A DNA stretch of 64,000 bases from Erythroxylum novogranatense. Its lineage: Eukaryota > Streptophyta > Magnoliopsida > Malpighiales > Erythroxylaceae. Shown here one piece after another: positions 49,370-61,830 of the stretch; position 1 is the first letter of the stretch; the number at the start of each line of letters is the position of its first letter. The position numbers were made by a program, and so were the translations under genes. The notes under the pieces were generated by a model. The model was not told where the DNA came from and did no database searches. It worked only from the letters and a program-made list of their open reading frames with translations. The stretch lies in the NCBI GenBank assembly GCA_029891385.1, contig CM057230.1, positions 52,865,414 through 52,929,413 of the forward strand, written 5' to 3'.

Positions 49370-52300
49370 ATGATGCTCCAATATCGACACTTGCCAAGGC
49401 TTCAAACCAAAAGAGTCCGTCTCTCTTCTCTTGGCTTTCTTTACCACTATATTTTACTGTTTTTCCTTTTCGTAGCTGTAGTTCCCTTTTGGGGATTTTC
49501 TGATTTCTATGATCTGTCTGTTCTTTCATTTTTGTGATGACCCAACGTGCGTGCGAACGTCGACGATTCGACTTCCAGGCTTTTTTACCCAGAAAGGGAA
49601 CTTTTATCTTACTTTTGACCTGTATGATCTCTTCGTTATGTCTTGCCGACCCATTCATGAATTCTGTTCTTCTTTGCAATGCTAGCAGATTGTGTTTGAA
49701 GATGTGATTGCTTCACGTGATTCTTCCACACTAGAGCATCTGAAAGAGTTGAGCTCTAAACGAAGGGCGATTGAGGAATCCATTAATCATACAAGCTCCA
49801 TCACGGAGGCAATTGCGCGAGAAATTTCTGGTGGATCAACTTGTCGTTATGAACAGGTTCCATACTCTGTTCAAGTTCGGAGTAAAACTCATGTTTCTAA
49901 TCTTATTTTCAATAATATTTCTTGTGTTAGGAATTAACTCCAGACCTTATTAACCTAGTTTGCTAAAATATAATGCTTTTTTGTGGCCAGTTTTTCACCT
50001 TGATGAACCGTGAAAGATGCAATTTTTACTTTGTTTCATTGTTAAAGCATTATCTTCGACGATGGAATAGTCTAAGTGTTCTTTCAAGCTTTGTATCACC
50101 TTCTTATCGTTATTTCAGTGCGAACATAGTAGCATATGCAACTTATCGAATGTCCTTTTGTTTCTCTTTAGCTTTTAAATTAAGCAGCCTAATATCTTGT
50201 GTGGCTAAAATTTGTGTGTGTTAATTTCAAACTATATTTACTTTGCATTTATGCAATAACCATAGGATCTGGGGGCATTGACATGTTTGTCTTGGTTTGA
50301 TGTTCTCATCAAAATAATTCCTCAGGAGCGTCTCAGACTGGAACAGTATCTACCCTTGCTGGAAAATTTTATTTCTCACGCCGATTTGATTCGGAGCAAC
50401 AGCCAGATGGTCAGATGGACTTCTCAACTCAAGATCCGATGGAGTAGTGCTCTTAACTCATCATTTTTCTTTAATCTTACCGGTCCGAAGTTTTTTCAGA
50501 TTGATAGTTTGCATTTTGAGCTTGGTATGAGCCTTTTTCTGTATGGAGCAGTACTGAGGGAGAATGCTTTGGAACGTCTTCCAGCAGGTAGGCACTAGTG
50601 GCATTTTAAATGATGTAAAGAGATGACTATTCTTATTAAGATTATCCACTCTTCTTCGCATTTTTGTAGAATTAAAGCAATCAGCCTTCGTCTTCAGACA
50701 AGCTGCAGGCGTGTTTCATTATTTGGCTCATGAGGTTTTTCCCTATTCACAGCCTCAAATATCTGAAAGGCCTCCAGAAGCTACATCATCTGTTTGTGCT
50801 GCTATCAGTCTCATTTGTTTGGCTGAAGCCCAGGTTATTTCTTTTGCTGTTGGATCATCCATTGTCGGATTCAAATCTGCTGATTGTTCTGTATGATACT
50901 GATGATGTTGCAATGTTATAGGCCGTATATATCAGGAAGGCAGAAGAAACAGGTAATACTGGTTTTGGTGTTTTGTCAAAGCTGCACCATGGTGTTGCAG
51001 AGTTGCTTGGTGAAGCCTCTAGTGCTTTGTACTTGGCAACTGCAGAGAAGGCTATCTCGCAGAACTTTTTGGTATATGATTTTGATAATGGTAGCTTGTC
51101 TGTTTCCATTTTGTGTTTTATTTTTGGTTTTTATTTTAAATTTAGTAAAAAAACCTATTTATTTGAATTTTAGTTTTAGTTTCTTTCAATTTCATAATTT
51201 ATGAAAACCAGAAAATATTTTTATTTTCTATTTTATTTTTAATAATCCGATATGGTATCAACTAAATATTAATTTACAACTAAAATTTATTTATTTTAAT
51301 AAAACATTTAATTTTTACTGATAATTTTATCTTTAAATTTGATCTAATATATAATTATTATCAGTAATAAAAATATAATTACATTTATATTAGTAATTAA
51401 ACATGTTTTTGTTTTTATTTGAAAGAACATAAACTAAAATCAGAAAACGAAAACTAAAACTAAAAACGAGAACAGAAAAATTGAAGTGAAACCAAATGAC
51501 TCTTAAGTCGATGCCTTTTTATTTTGTCCTCGACTATATATAGAAATAAGCATTTTGTTATGGTTTCAAACTTTTTACTCATGGATGCTTATGCTAGATT
51601 CATCTAGATACAAATTCAAACTATACATGTCCACAGTTGCTAAAGGGTTTAGCAGATATCTGAATCTTTGATTGACTGAAATCAGTTGTATTACGTTGAG
51701 CTAGAGGTTTACAATTATGTGCCATTTTTTTTGTTATTAGGATATGTTTTTCACCATCTTAACCTTTTATACATCTGGTTGCAAGCATCTGCCAAAATAA
51801 TGGTGGTTGCAAACTTGAGTTCGTAAGTACAAATCAATAAAATAATGATGGGAAAAAGGCACTTGAACTGGGCTTCATTTGGAATATATGCAGCTATACA
51901 CACTAGGAATCAAGAAAATATTCCTGTAACCTATGTTTTCCAAATGTTAAAATTTTAAGAGGATTCCTAAGATTTTTGGAAGAAGAAAAACTATGTCATG
52001 CAGGAAAGTGAAAGCTTGCATGTTTTTTAGGATTTACAATAGCCAAATAAATGTTTCTTGCAGTTTCTTTAATAATTTTAAACTCCGTTGTGCACTTCCG
52101 GTTTTGTCAGGTGGTTCATATTGACTAGTTATATTGTTCCCACTAGTCTTGTTTAATTGAACATGAAGTAGATCATGCAAGAGAATGCTCTGTGCTATTT
52201 TCGGTTGCATAAGATCATAATTCCTTATTCAAATAGTAGTTAGATACTGATAGATGCTTTCCTTGTTTACCATGTAGGAATTTGTGTCATGTTGCAAAGT

Positions 52301-52625
52301 TCTACATGAGTTACAAGGCCAGAAATACCAGGCCGAAGTTTTGAGGGAAGATGGCCAAATTGGGATTGCCATTGGAGTGCTTCGCAATGCATTGATGAAC
52401 GTGGAAAAGAATATGCCTGGTGAGGAAGCATGGAAAGTCATATTCAGGAAAGAAATGGAAGCAGCCGCAGAAATTCTAAGGAAATTTGAACATGAGAATG
52501 AATTTATTTGGCATGAGAAGATTCATTCTGCAGATGATTTACCGTTACCTCAGGGAAACAAGATTGTGAAGGTGGAACCTTATCAACCCCGAAGATGGGA
52601 GAGAGAACTGGCTTTTAAGTTATAA
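49370..52625 (+). CDS. BRO1-domain protein (BROX-like), six exons
   Basis: Modelled exons: 49370-49414, 49689-49856, 50326-50587, 50670-50833, 50922-51071 and 52278-52625. All introns are GT-AG, all phases agree, and the product is 378 aa. Known family: plant 'endosomal targeting BRO1-like' proteins, related to Alix/Bro1 and BROX, a helical banana-shaped domain that in other eukaryotes binds ESCRT-III. Seen: MMLQYRHLPRLQTKR, then a helical EHLKELSSKRRAIEESIN segment, LEQYLPLLENFISHAD, LAHEVFPYSQPQ, an ISLICLAEAQ helix typical of Bro1 domains, and a C-terminal HENEFIWHEKIHSADDLPLP. The length suits a protein made of the Bro1 domain alone. ATG 49370 and 49373 are adjacent; either could start. 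Intron 5 is 1,206 bp, the others under 0.5 kb. No stops or frameshifts, in contrast to the mobile elements around it. Role in vesicle sorting is inferred from the family. Confidence 0.92.
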
Positions 52626-53334
52626 TAAGAACTGAAATGTATAAAGAATTGGCCATAAAAACATCCGTTTTGTGTTAGGGAGAGGAAAGGAGTGAAGCTT
52701 CTTGATTCCACATCGCAGTCATTTGCAGAAGGCTGGAAGGGCCTAAAGCTCTTCCGTTCCGATTACGAAGGGTTACTGAACACTTGATTGTGTTAACCAC
52801 ACGTGCTTGATTCACTTCATTTGTCTCAAACATTGGAGGGGCTGTGCACATGCTTCTATGGTTCAAACAAAGATCTCTCATTTTTTAATAATTCCATTAA
52901 GGTTTTAATTATTTTCACAAAACAAAGTTAAGAGTTTATGCATCTAATTCCCTGGGAAAATACTACTGGACTTGCAGAAAATGATTCAATTTTGGAGTAC
53001 CCTCAACATAAAAGGTAAAGCCATATCCAATTCTATGAACTGTTTCACATCAAGCTGTGATATTCTTCTTTCACGATTTTTCTTCAAATTCCAACAATAC
53101 CAAAGGTCAAACTTCCAAGTCTTTTGGAGTCGACGGCATCAGACAACGAAAAGATCTGGACTCGGGAATTTACGGTGGGGAACTTTTAGAGCGTGGAAAA
53201 ATCACAACCACGCAGGCATTATTTGCTAATCACAAAGCAATCGAGTGGTCTCGACAGCAAAGCGACTCTCGAGCGCAAAGGCCCAGTGAGTACACAGACA
53301 CGTCCTTTCTTCCGTCTCTGTAAAGATCATTGTA
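52626..53334. other. Intergenic region between the two genes
   Basis: 709 bp with the 3' region of the BRO1 gene and the promoter and leader of the next gene. An 88-codon frame at 53057-53323 on + ends 12 bases before the next start codon. It shows no domain I recognise and more likely lies in a leader than being a gene. A TATA box is not obvious. Confidence 0.5.
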
Positions 53335-56300
53335 ATGGCTCTTCAGTTCGGTTCTCTTCCCTACACTCCCTGTAGAGCTAGGACCTTGTGTCCGGTCAGG
53401 CCTTTTTCATGCACACGTCTTTCATTTTCTCATTATGCTCCAATCAACTTCCCTTCAATCTCATTGAAGCTGCCGACAAATAGGTCTTTCTCTGAATTTC
53501 TGCACTTCCCACCTGATTCTAAAGTATGGTGTTTGCTTCTTGTTGTTATGAGGTTTTATGTTCGCAGCCTTAAGTTACGTGAATTTACAGGTTGAAGAAG
53601 GCTGGTTCTGCAGTTGTTTCCGAAGAGAGCGCTGTTGGGTCCAGCTCTTGCACTGATGTGTTTAAACTCACTTACTTGGAGGTGAGTGTTCGTGTAGTTT
53701 GATTTGGCTATTTGCTAAATTGGGAGAGTCCTTCTGATTTTGTAAACGTGTTGGTTGAGAAGTTCCATTACTTGTGCTTCTCTCAGGGGAATAGTTGGCT
53801 GTGGGACATGGCTGGGGTTAATATTTTGGTTGATCCAATTTTAGTCGGTAACTTGGATTTTGGAATTCCCTGGCTCTATGATGCTGCGAAGAAGTTCATT
53901 AAGACTTTCCAGGTACTTGTTCATTTTTGGGATTGCCATTTTTACTGTTTCTTATGGCATAAAGTTTTCCTTGTATATCAATTTTCTGCTCTATTATTTA
54001 CGTATCATAAACTTATTGGTAATTCATGTAAGACCATAAAAGTGGAATGGAGTTATCCGTCAGACAGTCTGTTCGTTTGTGGATGAATATCGTGTTAGAT
54101 AAATTTTAGCATGGATGTAATTATCCAAATTGCTGATCCAAATATACTGTTTGTGGATGAATATCACGTTGGATAAATTTTAGAATTAATGTATTTATCC
54201 AAATTGCTGATCCAAATGTACTGCAGCTTAGCGATCTTCCAGAGCTGGATTGCGTATTGATAACACAAAGCCTTGACGATCATTGTCACTTAAGAACCTT
54301 AAAGCCGCTTTCTGAAAGGAACAAAAATCTTAGAGTCATAGCAACTCCTAATGCTAAGCCTTTACTGGATCCACTCTTTGACAATGTAAGTTTTTTCTCA
54401 GTTGTGGATTCTTTGTCCGTCTCTTTTCTAGATGCAATTATTTTGAGCTAACTGATATATTAACGTCCTTAACCCTATTATCAAGAGAGAGTAATTAGTC
54501 TGTGTAATGTTTCTCCAACTGGGTATTGAAATAATACATGAATTAGCTTTGTTTCACTTTTTTTTTTCCTTGGCATTAATATTTAGTTGTATTCTATTCC
54601 TAAGTACTTAATATTCCAATCATTTACTTCAGGAGGTTATATGATTGATGAAAGTGTTTGAGAAGTTATATCTTACTGTTAGCCGTTTTTGAACAAATCG
54701 ATATCAGAAAGAATCTGAATATTTTCTCATATCAGTAACTGCGACTTATCACTGGTTATATACAAAATTCAGTCCACTAACTGTCTAACAGAATAATTGC
54801 TACACAACTCATTCGTTCTCGCGGAAAAATAAATAAATGAGTATATCACGGGTGTGACTTAACATGTCACACCCGTGACATATAGCTATTTCATAACTAT
54901 TTGTTCAGTTTTAGAGTGTTTTCTAGGTTCAGCTGCAACCCTATAAGCCTTCACATCTAGTGAGCTTACCAAGCAGAGAATTGGCCCCCATCAACTCATT
55001 GAACTATATTGACATTGGAGTTCCTTTGAACCCTTTCCTGCCCTGCATGTCCAGAATTATGTCTCTAAATATTGTATCTCCTTTAGATTTCAATTCAAGT
55101 ATTTGCTGTTATGTTGCACTCTCATAACTTTCAGTTCATTTGTGGCTGTAAGTTATGTTATGAAAAGGTCTTAGAACTTACTGATGGATATAATAGGTTA
55201 TTGACTTTGTAAACTCTGAAATGTTAATGTCTTTAATATTCAATCGTATCTGATGGCTAGGAACCCAAGTGGTTATATAAGAATTAAGCAATCATTTCTT
55301 TGCTTTTTCATGCATTGTCATTTTGGACATTTGTATATCAAACGTAAACATAGTTTGAGAATCTTGCAGGTAATATATGTAGAACCTGGTCAGAGCTCTG
55401 AAGTCGAGGGGCAGAATGGCACTAAAGTCAGTGTTAAAGCAACAGCAGGGCCTGTTCTAGGCCCTCCTTGGCAGCGACCTGAGAATGGGTAGAAATTCTC
55501 TCTGCTAGAAAATATAACTGCCAATGGTTATAGATTTCTCTTCCTCAACTGAATTGATATGTGCACTTTTTGCCTTTTCTATGTGCTTTAGATACATTGT
55601 CAATTCTCCACAGGGCCAATTAACTTTATACTATGAGCCCCATTGCGTCTACAACCAGAAGCTTCTTGAACAGGAATATGCTGATATCATTATCACCCCA
55701 GTCATAAAGCAGCTTCTGCCTAAATTTACTTTAGTTTCAGGGCAAGAAGATGCAGTTCAACTTGCCAAGTTGCTGCAAGCCAAGTACACAGCATTATTCT
55801 TGTTCTTTGTGGCTACATCAAGATTTGCTTTAATAGGATCTTATTTTTCTTTTCTTTGATTCCTAGGTTTGTTATACCAATGAAAAATGGTGACCTGGAT
55901 AGCAAAGGGCTTCTTGCCAGTATCATTCAAGCTGAGGGAACAATAGAATCCTTCAAGGTTTGTTTCATTTGCACTCGATGAAAACTAAAAACTGATGGAA
56001 TTGTCAATTGCACATAACAAATTTATAGGATGAGGATGCATAAACTTGACTAGTTTGCATCACGATTATCGCACGTTATGCCTGTCATATTTCTGTAACT
56101 GATGATGTGAACTGCCACTCCTACACCATTGTCTTGTAACATAGGAACAATAATCCATAGATGTATGCGGAAAAACTGAAACAACAGAAAGATGGTTGCA
56201 TATATGGTTAGGGTGTAGCTACTGATCGTTTTCCTTCTCTTTAACTCTTAGGAAAATGGTGATCAAAATTTCTGAAATCTCTTACTGGCTGCTGAGTTTA

Positions 56301-57010
56301 TTGCCTTTATCATTGCTAAACTAGTTGGTGTTGGTAAGAAAAAAAAAACGTAATTGTTTTCTGGATGTTAGTTGATTGGAATTTGGATATGTACATTTTA
56401 GATGGGTTCTCAGACAGAATGGGCCAGGCATTGGACCTTGAACCAACTGTCTTGGGATATTGATCATCATCTAAAGTAGCAGACAAGGTCTTACTTTACT
56501 TACTGCTGTCTGCATAGTGATTGTATGTATCCCCAGGATGTGTGATTCTATTTTCAGCAAAATTTGCCATAGGTGATTCTTAGCGTTAGATGTTTTAAGT
56601 TACTCCTTGGCTCTAACCTTTCATTTTAGCACACGATTGCCAGTTTGAGGTTCCGGTGGTGAAATTAATGGGACTAAGTTGATTTAATTGTTTAATGGGT
56701 TTGTAGGTTGGACTTTAAACAAATTGCTAGCCAATTGGCCTGTTTTATTAGAAGAGAAAACAAGTTTGACAGTTCATAAATGACGCATGGTTAAGGGGGT
56801 CTTTTTCTTATGTACATTGGCCTTAGCATTAACGTTTTTGTGGTGTGGTTAGTTTTGTTCTCTTCCTCATTCATTAAGATTTATGGCTTCTATATCTCAA
56901 GTGTTGCAAAATAATGTCATGTGATGTAGGAGCTTTTGACCAAGGAAGTGCCAGATGCTCAAGTATTGGAGCCTACTCCTGGTGTCCCTCTAGAAGTTTC
57001 CAAGCCTTGA
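53335..57010 (+). CDS. Metallo-hydrolase/beta-lactamase-fold-like protein, predicted plastid, eight exons
   Basis: Modelled exons: 53335-53528, 53591-53681, 53787-53912, 54227-54385, 55370-55488, 55592-55783, 55867-55957 and 56930-57010; 350 aa, all GT-AG. Exon 1/2 has an alternative (donor at 53524, acceptor before 53598) that also keeps frame and gives 346 aa. The first ~60 residues are Ser/Arg/Pro-rich with almost no acidic residues, like a chloroplast transit peptide. Then come VFKLTYLEGNSWLWDMAGVN, ILVDPILVGNLDFGIPWLYD, CVLITQSLDDHCH, KATAGPVLGPPWQRPENGY, LYYEPHCVYN and a C-terminal VPDAQVLEPTPGVPLE. This is the plant 'metallo-hydrolase/oxidoreductase superfamily' type. Where classic enzymes have THxHxDH, this one has TQSLDDH (residues 150-156), so the first two metal-binding His are absent. 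The substrate is unknown. No frame damage is seen. Confidence 0.9.
54075..54222 (+). repeat. 74-bp tandem duplication reaching the splice acceptor of intron 3
   Basis: Two head-to-tail copies (54075-54148 and 54149-54222), both starting GTTTGTGGATGAATATC and ending in a GCTGATCCAAAT segment. They differ at several positions. The second copy is followed directly by GCAG and exon 4, so it supplies the branch-point and acceptor environment of intron 3 in the metallo-hydrolase-like gene. Confidence 0.9.
54846..54878. repeat. Perfect 13-bp inverted repeat in intron 4
   Basis: TCACGGGTGTGAC (54846-54858) and its reverse complement (54866-54878) are separated by seven bases. It would form a strong short hairpin in the pre-mRNA of the metallo-hydrolase-like gene. 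Confidence 0.93.
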
Positions 57011-57566
57011 ACTGCTTGGGCAGTAACAAAACATTTGCCATTACTCCCAACTTTCCCTCTCGATACTTATTGTAGGCTTTGTTCTCAATTTTGGGTTAAT
57101 TGCACTAAATATGAATCTCCTTTGAAAGAATTTCTGATTTGGATATAGTTTTAGAGGTCCTATAATAACAAAATAATATGATACTCAACAAAACTTAAAA
57201 AGTTGCCTATTTTTGTAAACTTAAAATTCAGAGGTTATCACAAGATTCACGACAATCTCTAGAACAAGAAATGTCATTTGAATGCAAGTGGAAGGTTAGC
57301 TTTTGTTTTGATACTTTTTATTGGATGCGTGAACGTTCGAACAAGAGAGAAAAATTAGGCACAAATGATACGGAGAAATCACGAGAGAATTTTAGAAGGA
57401 AGGAAAATAACTACTTCTGTTGTTACATTCTTCAAACAAACGTAAGAAGAAAGCTTAATTAGGTGTTAGTCTTAGATAGTTGTCGGAATCATCGTCTCTT
57501 AAATAATGTTGCTCTTTGTATGCTTCCTTGTCCATCAAGTTAATCTCTAGAAATTTATTCTGGAGT
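57011..57566. other. 3' flank of the metallo-hydrolase-like gene
   Basis: Includes the likely 3' UTR. No polyadenylation signal stands out and no other gene is recognisable. The 3' LTR of element H should lie here if it survives, but I could not match it to the right side of H. Confidence 0.5.
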
Positions 57567-60500
57567 TCAAAGAGATATTCTCAAGAAGCACTCCTGCTCC
57601 GGCCATTGAATTCGCAGTTGTGTTATTGAATGATTGTTTATCAACATGCTCTGTAGTGGTGAGCACTTCGGGTAATGCCGTGGAAGTTCTTCCTTGTTCC
57701 ATTTGAGCTTCTTAAGTTGTGACGTGTGAAAAACTGGATGAATAGAAGTTCCTATCAGCATCTCCAATTTATAAGCTACATTTCTCGCACCTTTTAGAAT
57801 CTTGTAAGGGTCGTAGTATAGTGGTGACAGTTTATAGTTGCTCCACCTTGGAAGAGAATGTTGTTTATAAGGTTTTAGCTTCAGTAAAACTAAATCACCC
57901 TGCTCCAATTCTTGTTCTGAGACCTTTTTGAATCCGCCTAGTGCTTCATTCTATTTTGCGCTCTCTATAGGTAGAACCTTGTTATCTACAACGTCCCTTC
58001 TATATCCCTAAGAGCTTGATCTACTTTTGCTATCTTCGAATCGCTAACGAGATAAGGAGTATAAGTACGTGGAGGATGCTCATATAAAACTTTGAAAGGG
58101 ATTGTATTTATGGTTGAACAGTATGTTGTACTATGCTATCATGTGACCAAAGGAATCCACTCACTCTACCTATGGGGTGCTTCTTCACAAAAACATCTTA
58201 GATAAGTCTATAAGATTTTGTTGATTGCTTTCGTTTGTCTATACATTTGTAGATGATAAGCTGTTGACAATTTCAAGCTAACTATTTGTAGTCTAAATAA
58301 TTCTTTCCAAATTTGCTTAAAAAGTGGGGTCTATATCACTAATAATAATTTCAGGCATCCCATGTAACTTGAAAACATGATTAAGGAATAATTCTACGAA
58401 GTCCTTTATTGAATACAAATGTTTTACTGGAATGAAGTGTGCATACTCCATAAACCAATCAACCACCATTAATATCACGAAATTTCCCTTGGATATGGGC
58501 AACCCTTTGATAAAATCGAAGCTTAATTCCCTCCAACTTCTTTTTGGGATTTTAAATGGTTGTAGTAACCCTGGAGATGTGGACGTATCATACTTTTTTT
58601 TTTTGATAAATCATGCATTTCTTAATGTAATTCCGGATAGCAAAAGGCAAATCATCCTTGTTTCATCATGACTCATCTTGATTAATTATTCCCTAAATGT
58701 GGTTGTCAACTTGGTAACCCATTTTTCCATTCATATGCATTTGAGGTGATCCTTTTCCTAACTCTTTTTAAGCGTCTGCCGTAGTGTTCTCCTTCCTGCT
58801 ACCATATTGAAGTTCAAAATCATACCCCAAAAGCTTCGAAAGTCATGACTATTAGAATGGTGTAGATAATCATTGCTCCAGTTGAAGTTTGAAGGTCACG
58901 ACTAATAGAATGGTGTAGATAATCGTTGCTCCAGTAGATACTTCAATCTTTTATGGTTTGTTCAAACAATGAAAGGTTTGATACTAAGATAGTGATGCCA
59001 TTATTTAATTACTTTGATTACAACTAAAAACTCATTTTCATATGTTGACAACCCTTGATGTCTTGGAGCTAATATCTTGCTTAGATATGCAATAGGATGA
59101 TGCACTTGTTGTAATATCACTCCAATGCCTAACCTGCTGGCATTTGCGTCCACAATAGGGGGTTTTGAGAAATCAAGGAGCACCAACACTGGTGCTATCA
59201 TGATTGCTTTCTTCAATTTTTCAAATGCTTCCTTTTCTTCTTGTTGCCAACTCCACAGTAAAAAAAATGTTTCTTCAGTAATTTAATTAAGGATCTAGCA
59301 GTTAGTCTATACCTTTTAATAAATCTTTTCTAATATCTAGTGATTCCCAAGAAGCTCCTCAATTCTTTTTTATAGCCAATCTTCAATCATATTTACCTTC
59401 CTTACATATGTAGCCACTCCTTTCTCTAAAATTGTGTATCCCAGATATTCAATCTATCTTATTTTGAACATATACTTGCTTCTGCATAAATATGATTGGT
59501 TGACTTTCAGAGTTTTCATTGTTATAATAAGGTGTTCCATATGTGATTGTAATGATTTAATGTAAATTAAAATTTGATAAAATACCAGGATGAAGCATTG
59601 GAGATACAATTTAAATTGTTCATTCATCAGCCTCTAAAATATAGATGGTGCGTTGGTCAGGCCGAATGTCATGACAAAGAATTCATAGTGCCCTTTAGGT
59701 GTCTTGAATGTTGTTTTCAAACTACCTTTAGGTTGCATTCGGATCTAGTGATAACCCAAGAGTAAATCTAGCTTTGTAAACTAACTGGCCCAGTGGAGTT
59801 CATCAAATAATTTTTTTATTAAGGGAATAGAAAATTTATCTTTGATTGTGTGTTTGTTAAGCTCACAGTAGTCTATAAACATTTGTTTGAACTATCCTTC
59901 TTTTTGACAAGGACTACTGGTGATGCATACAATCCATAGATGTGTCTAATGAAGGCTTGATTCATCAATTCTCTCACTACTTATTCAATGATGTCCTTTT
60001 GAGCTCCCGAGTACCTATATGTCTGATGTTAATAACTTCTACTCCCTCTTTTAAATGGATCTGATGATTATGTTTTCTACTCGGTGGTAATGGGGTTGGT
60101 CCTCTAAATATCTTGGAAAACTCTAAATATCTACATTGATCTTGTTGAAGGCACTCCATTGATCCTCCTTTACTCCTAGTTGTTGTAGTTGACATTCAAT
60201 CGAAAATGTCAGTTGCATCATGAAAAGTTGGCCTCCCTTTAAATGTTGAAGTGTTTTATGAAAATCTTTTTCTGATACTACCTTAGATCTCCCATCTAGA
60301 TTCCCATTTAATGTAACTATTTGTCCCTCCTAGTTTAAGTTTATGGTCCTCTTCTTAAAATTACACAAAATGTCGTTAAATCTTACTAACCATTGTACTT
60401 AGAGCAATACATCACAAACTCCTATTGACAATACTAGTGCATTCGGACTCCTTGCATAGTCCACATAAAATTTATGCAGCATTTCTTACATACCAGTTGC

Positions 60501-61830
60501 AACCCTCCACCTATTGTAATGTTTGGTGATCCGATTTCTTTGTCAGCATAGATGCCTTTCTTCACAATCAAAGCATCCACAAAATTATGGGTGTTGTCAT
60601 TATCTATCAAGATGTGAATCGTCCTCCTCGATGAATTCCCATTACCCTCATTTGCTTAAAGTTCTACTTACTTGTTAATCCCATCATTGCTAATTGTTCT
60701 TCCTCGAGTTCATCATTGTCTCCCTCAGTTACAACTTCTATAAGATCTTTGTATCCAATGACCATTTATAATTGTAATTGCCTCTTTTGACATTTATGGC
60801 CTAGGATATATTTTTCATCACACCAAAAGTAAGCCCTCATGAACTTTTTTTCATCAAATTCTTTACTACTAATGTATTTTAGAGTTTTGAACATTCTTGC
60901 TGCTGCCAAGCGCGTTGGATCCGTAAGGGTGGGAAGTATTCAGTCTGATGTTAAGCTTATGTTTACAGTCATTGTCTACTGCATCTTTAGAAATGGACTG
61001 TGACCTCCTCAGTGCTTAAATTCCTTAAAGTGTTCCTTTTGAGAAAATATGTACTCCCTTTTTTCATCATAACCACTTCTTGCTTCTGAACCAACATATA
61101 AGCATGATGTAGAGAAGATGGCTCATGTAACCGCATTGTAAGTTTGATTTCTGGTTTGAGCCCCTTAAGAAAAAATCCTATTAAACATTCTTTAGATAAT
61201 GATATTCGGTTAGAATAATGATCAAATTTGGCTCAATATTTTAGTATTGAGCCTTCCTGTTTTAGCTATTTAAAATCTCCATTGGATCATCGAAAATCTT
61301 TGCTTCAAAGCATTACTTGTGGATGCTCGTGAACTCCTTCCAATCCACCACTTCGGACTTGTTCCAATTCCTTAAATATGAGTCTATCGTCCATATGAAG
61401 GATCATTATACCCACTTTCAACTTCTCTGAAGTTTAATCCAATTGAAAGGATTGCTCACATCTGTATAGCCATAATTTGATTCGCTAACCATCAAAAATT
61501 GAAAATTCTATTATGCTTAACCTTGTGGGGATCACATTTTCATCCTTCTCTTATGTTATTTTATCGCTTAGATTTGAGCATTCTGGAGTAATCGAGATAA
61601 CTACTCCAGATTCCACTCACTATTACTGTATGAATTACATGAAGATAGATTTAAGATCCAACATGTCCTTCTCATACTTATATTCTTTATTTTGTGACTT
61701 TAACAATAGTTTATCATTCCTAGTTTGTGCGTCCATCAAATTTTTAATGCTCTCTTTGACCTACATAACTTAGCTTCCTTTGTACCTTCTGTCATTGATA
61801 TCTTTCCCAAAATTTACTGCTCAGATACCA
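57567..61830 (-). pseudogene. Element H, decayed Ty3/gypsy chromovirus internal region
   Basis: Read on -, from right to left. The primer site GCTCAGATACCA (61819-61830 on +) is one mismatch from the initiator-Met consensus. Gag traces follow, then a zinc knuckle of the CDEKYILGHKC type (about 60780-60840) and protease near 60500-60620. RT lies near 59820-59980 (VRELMNQAFIRH, then SPVVLVKKKDSSNK). RNase H is 59001-59216 (VDANASRLGIGVILQQ, HPIAYLSKIL, STYENEFLVV). Integrase core is 58317-58502 (FVILMVVDWFMEYAHFIPVK, LHGMPEIIISDIDPTF) and its C-terminal module 57567-57908 (LSPLYYDPYKILKGARNVAY, IHPVFHTSQLKKLKW). Many stops and indels, plus a 53-bp tandem duplication at about 58842-58935. LTRs not resolved. 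Confidence 0.87.

Noticed and set aside
57303..57322. TGTTTTGATACTTTTTATTG as the left LTR start of element H
   Set aside because: It resembles the putative right LTR start at 61833 for only about 15 bases and the similarity does not continue.
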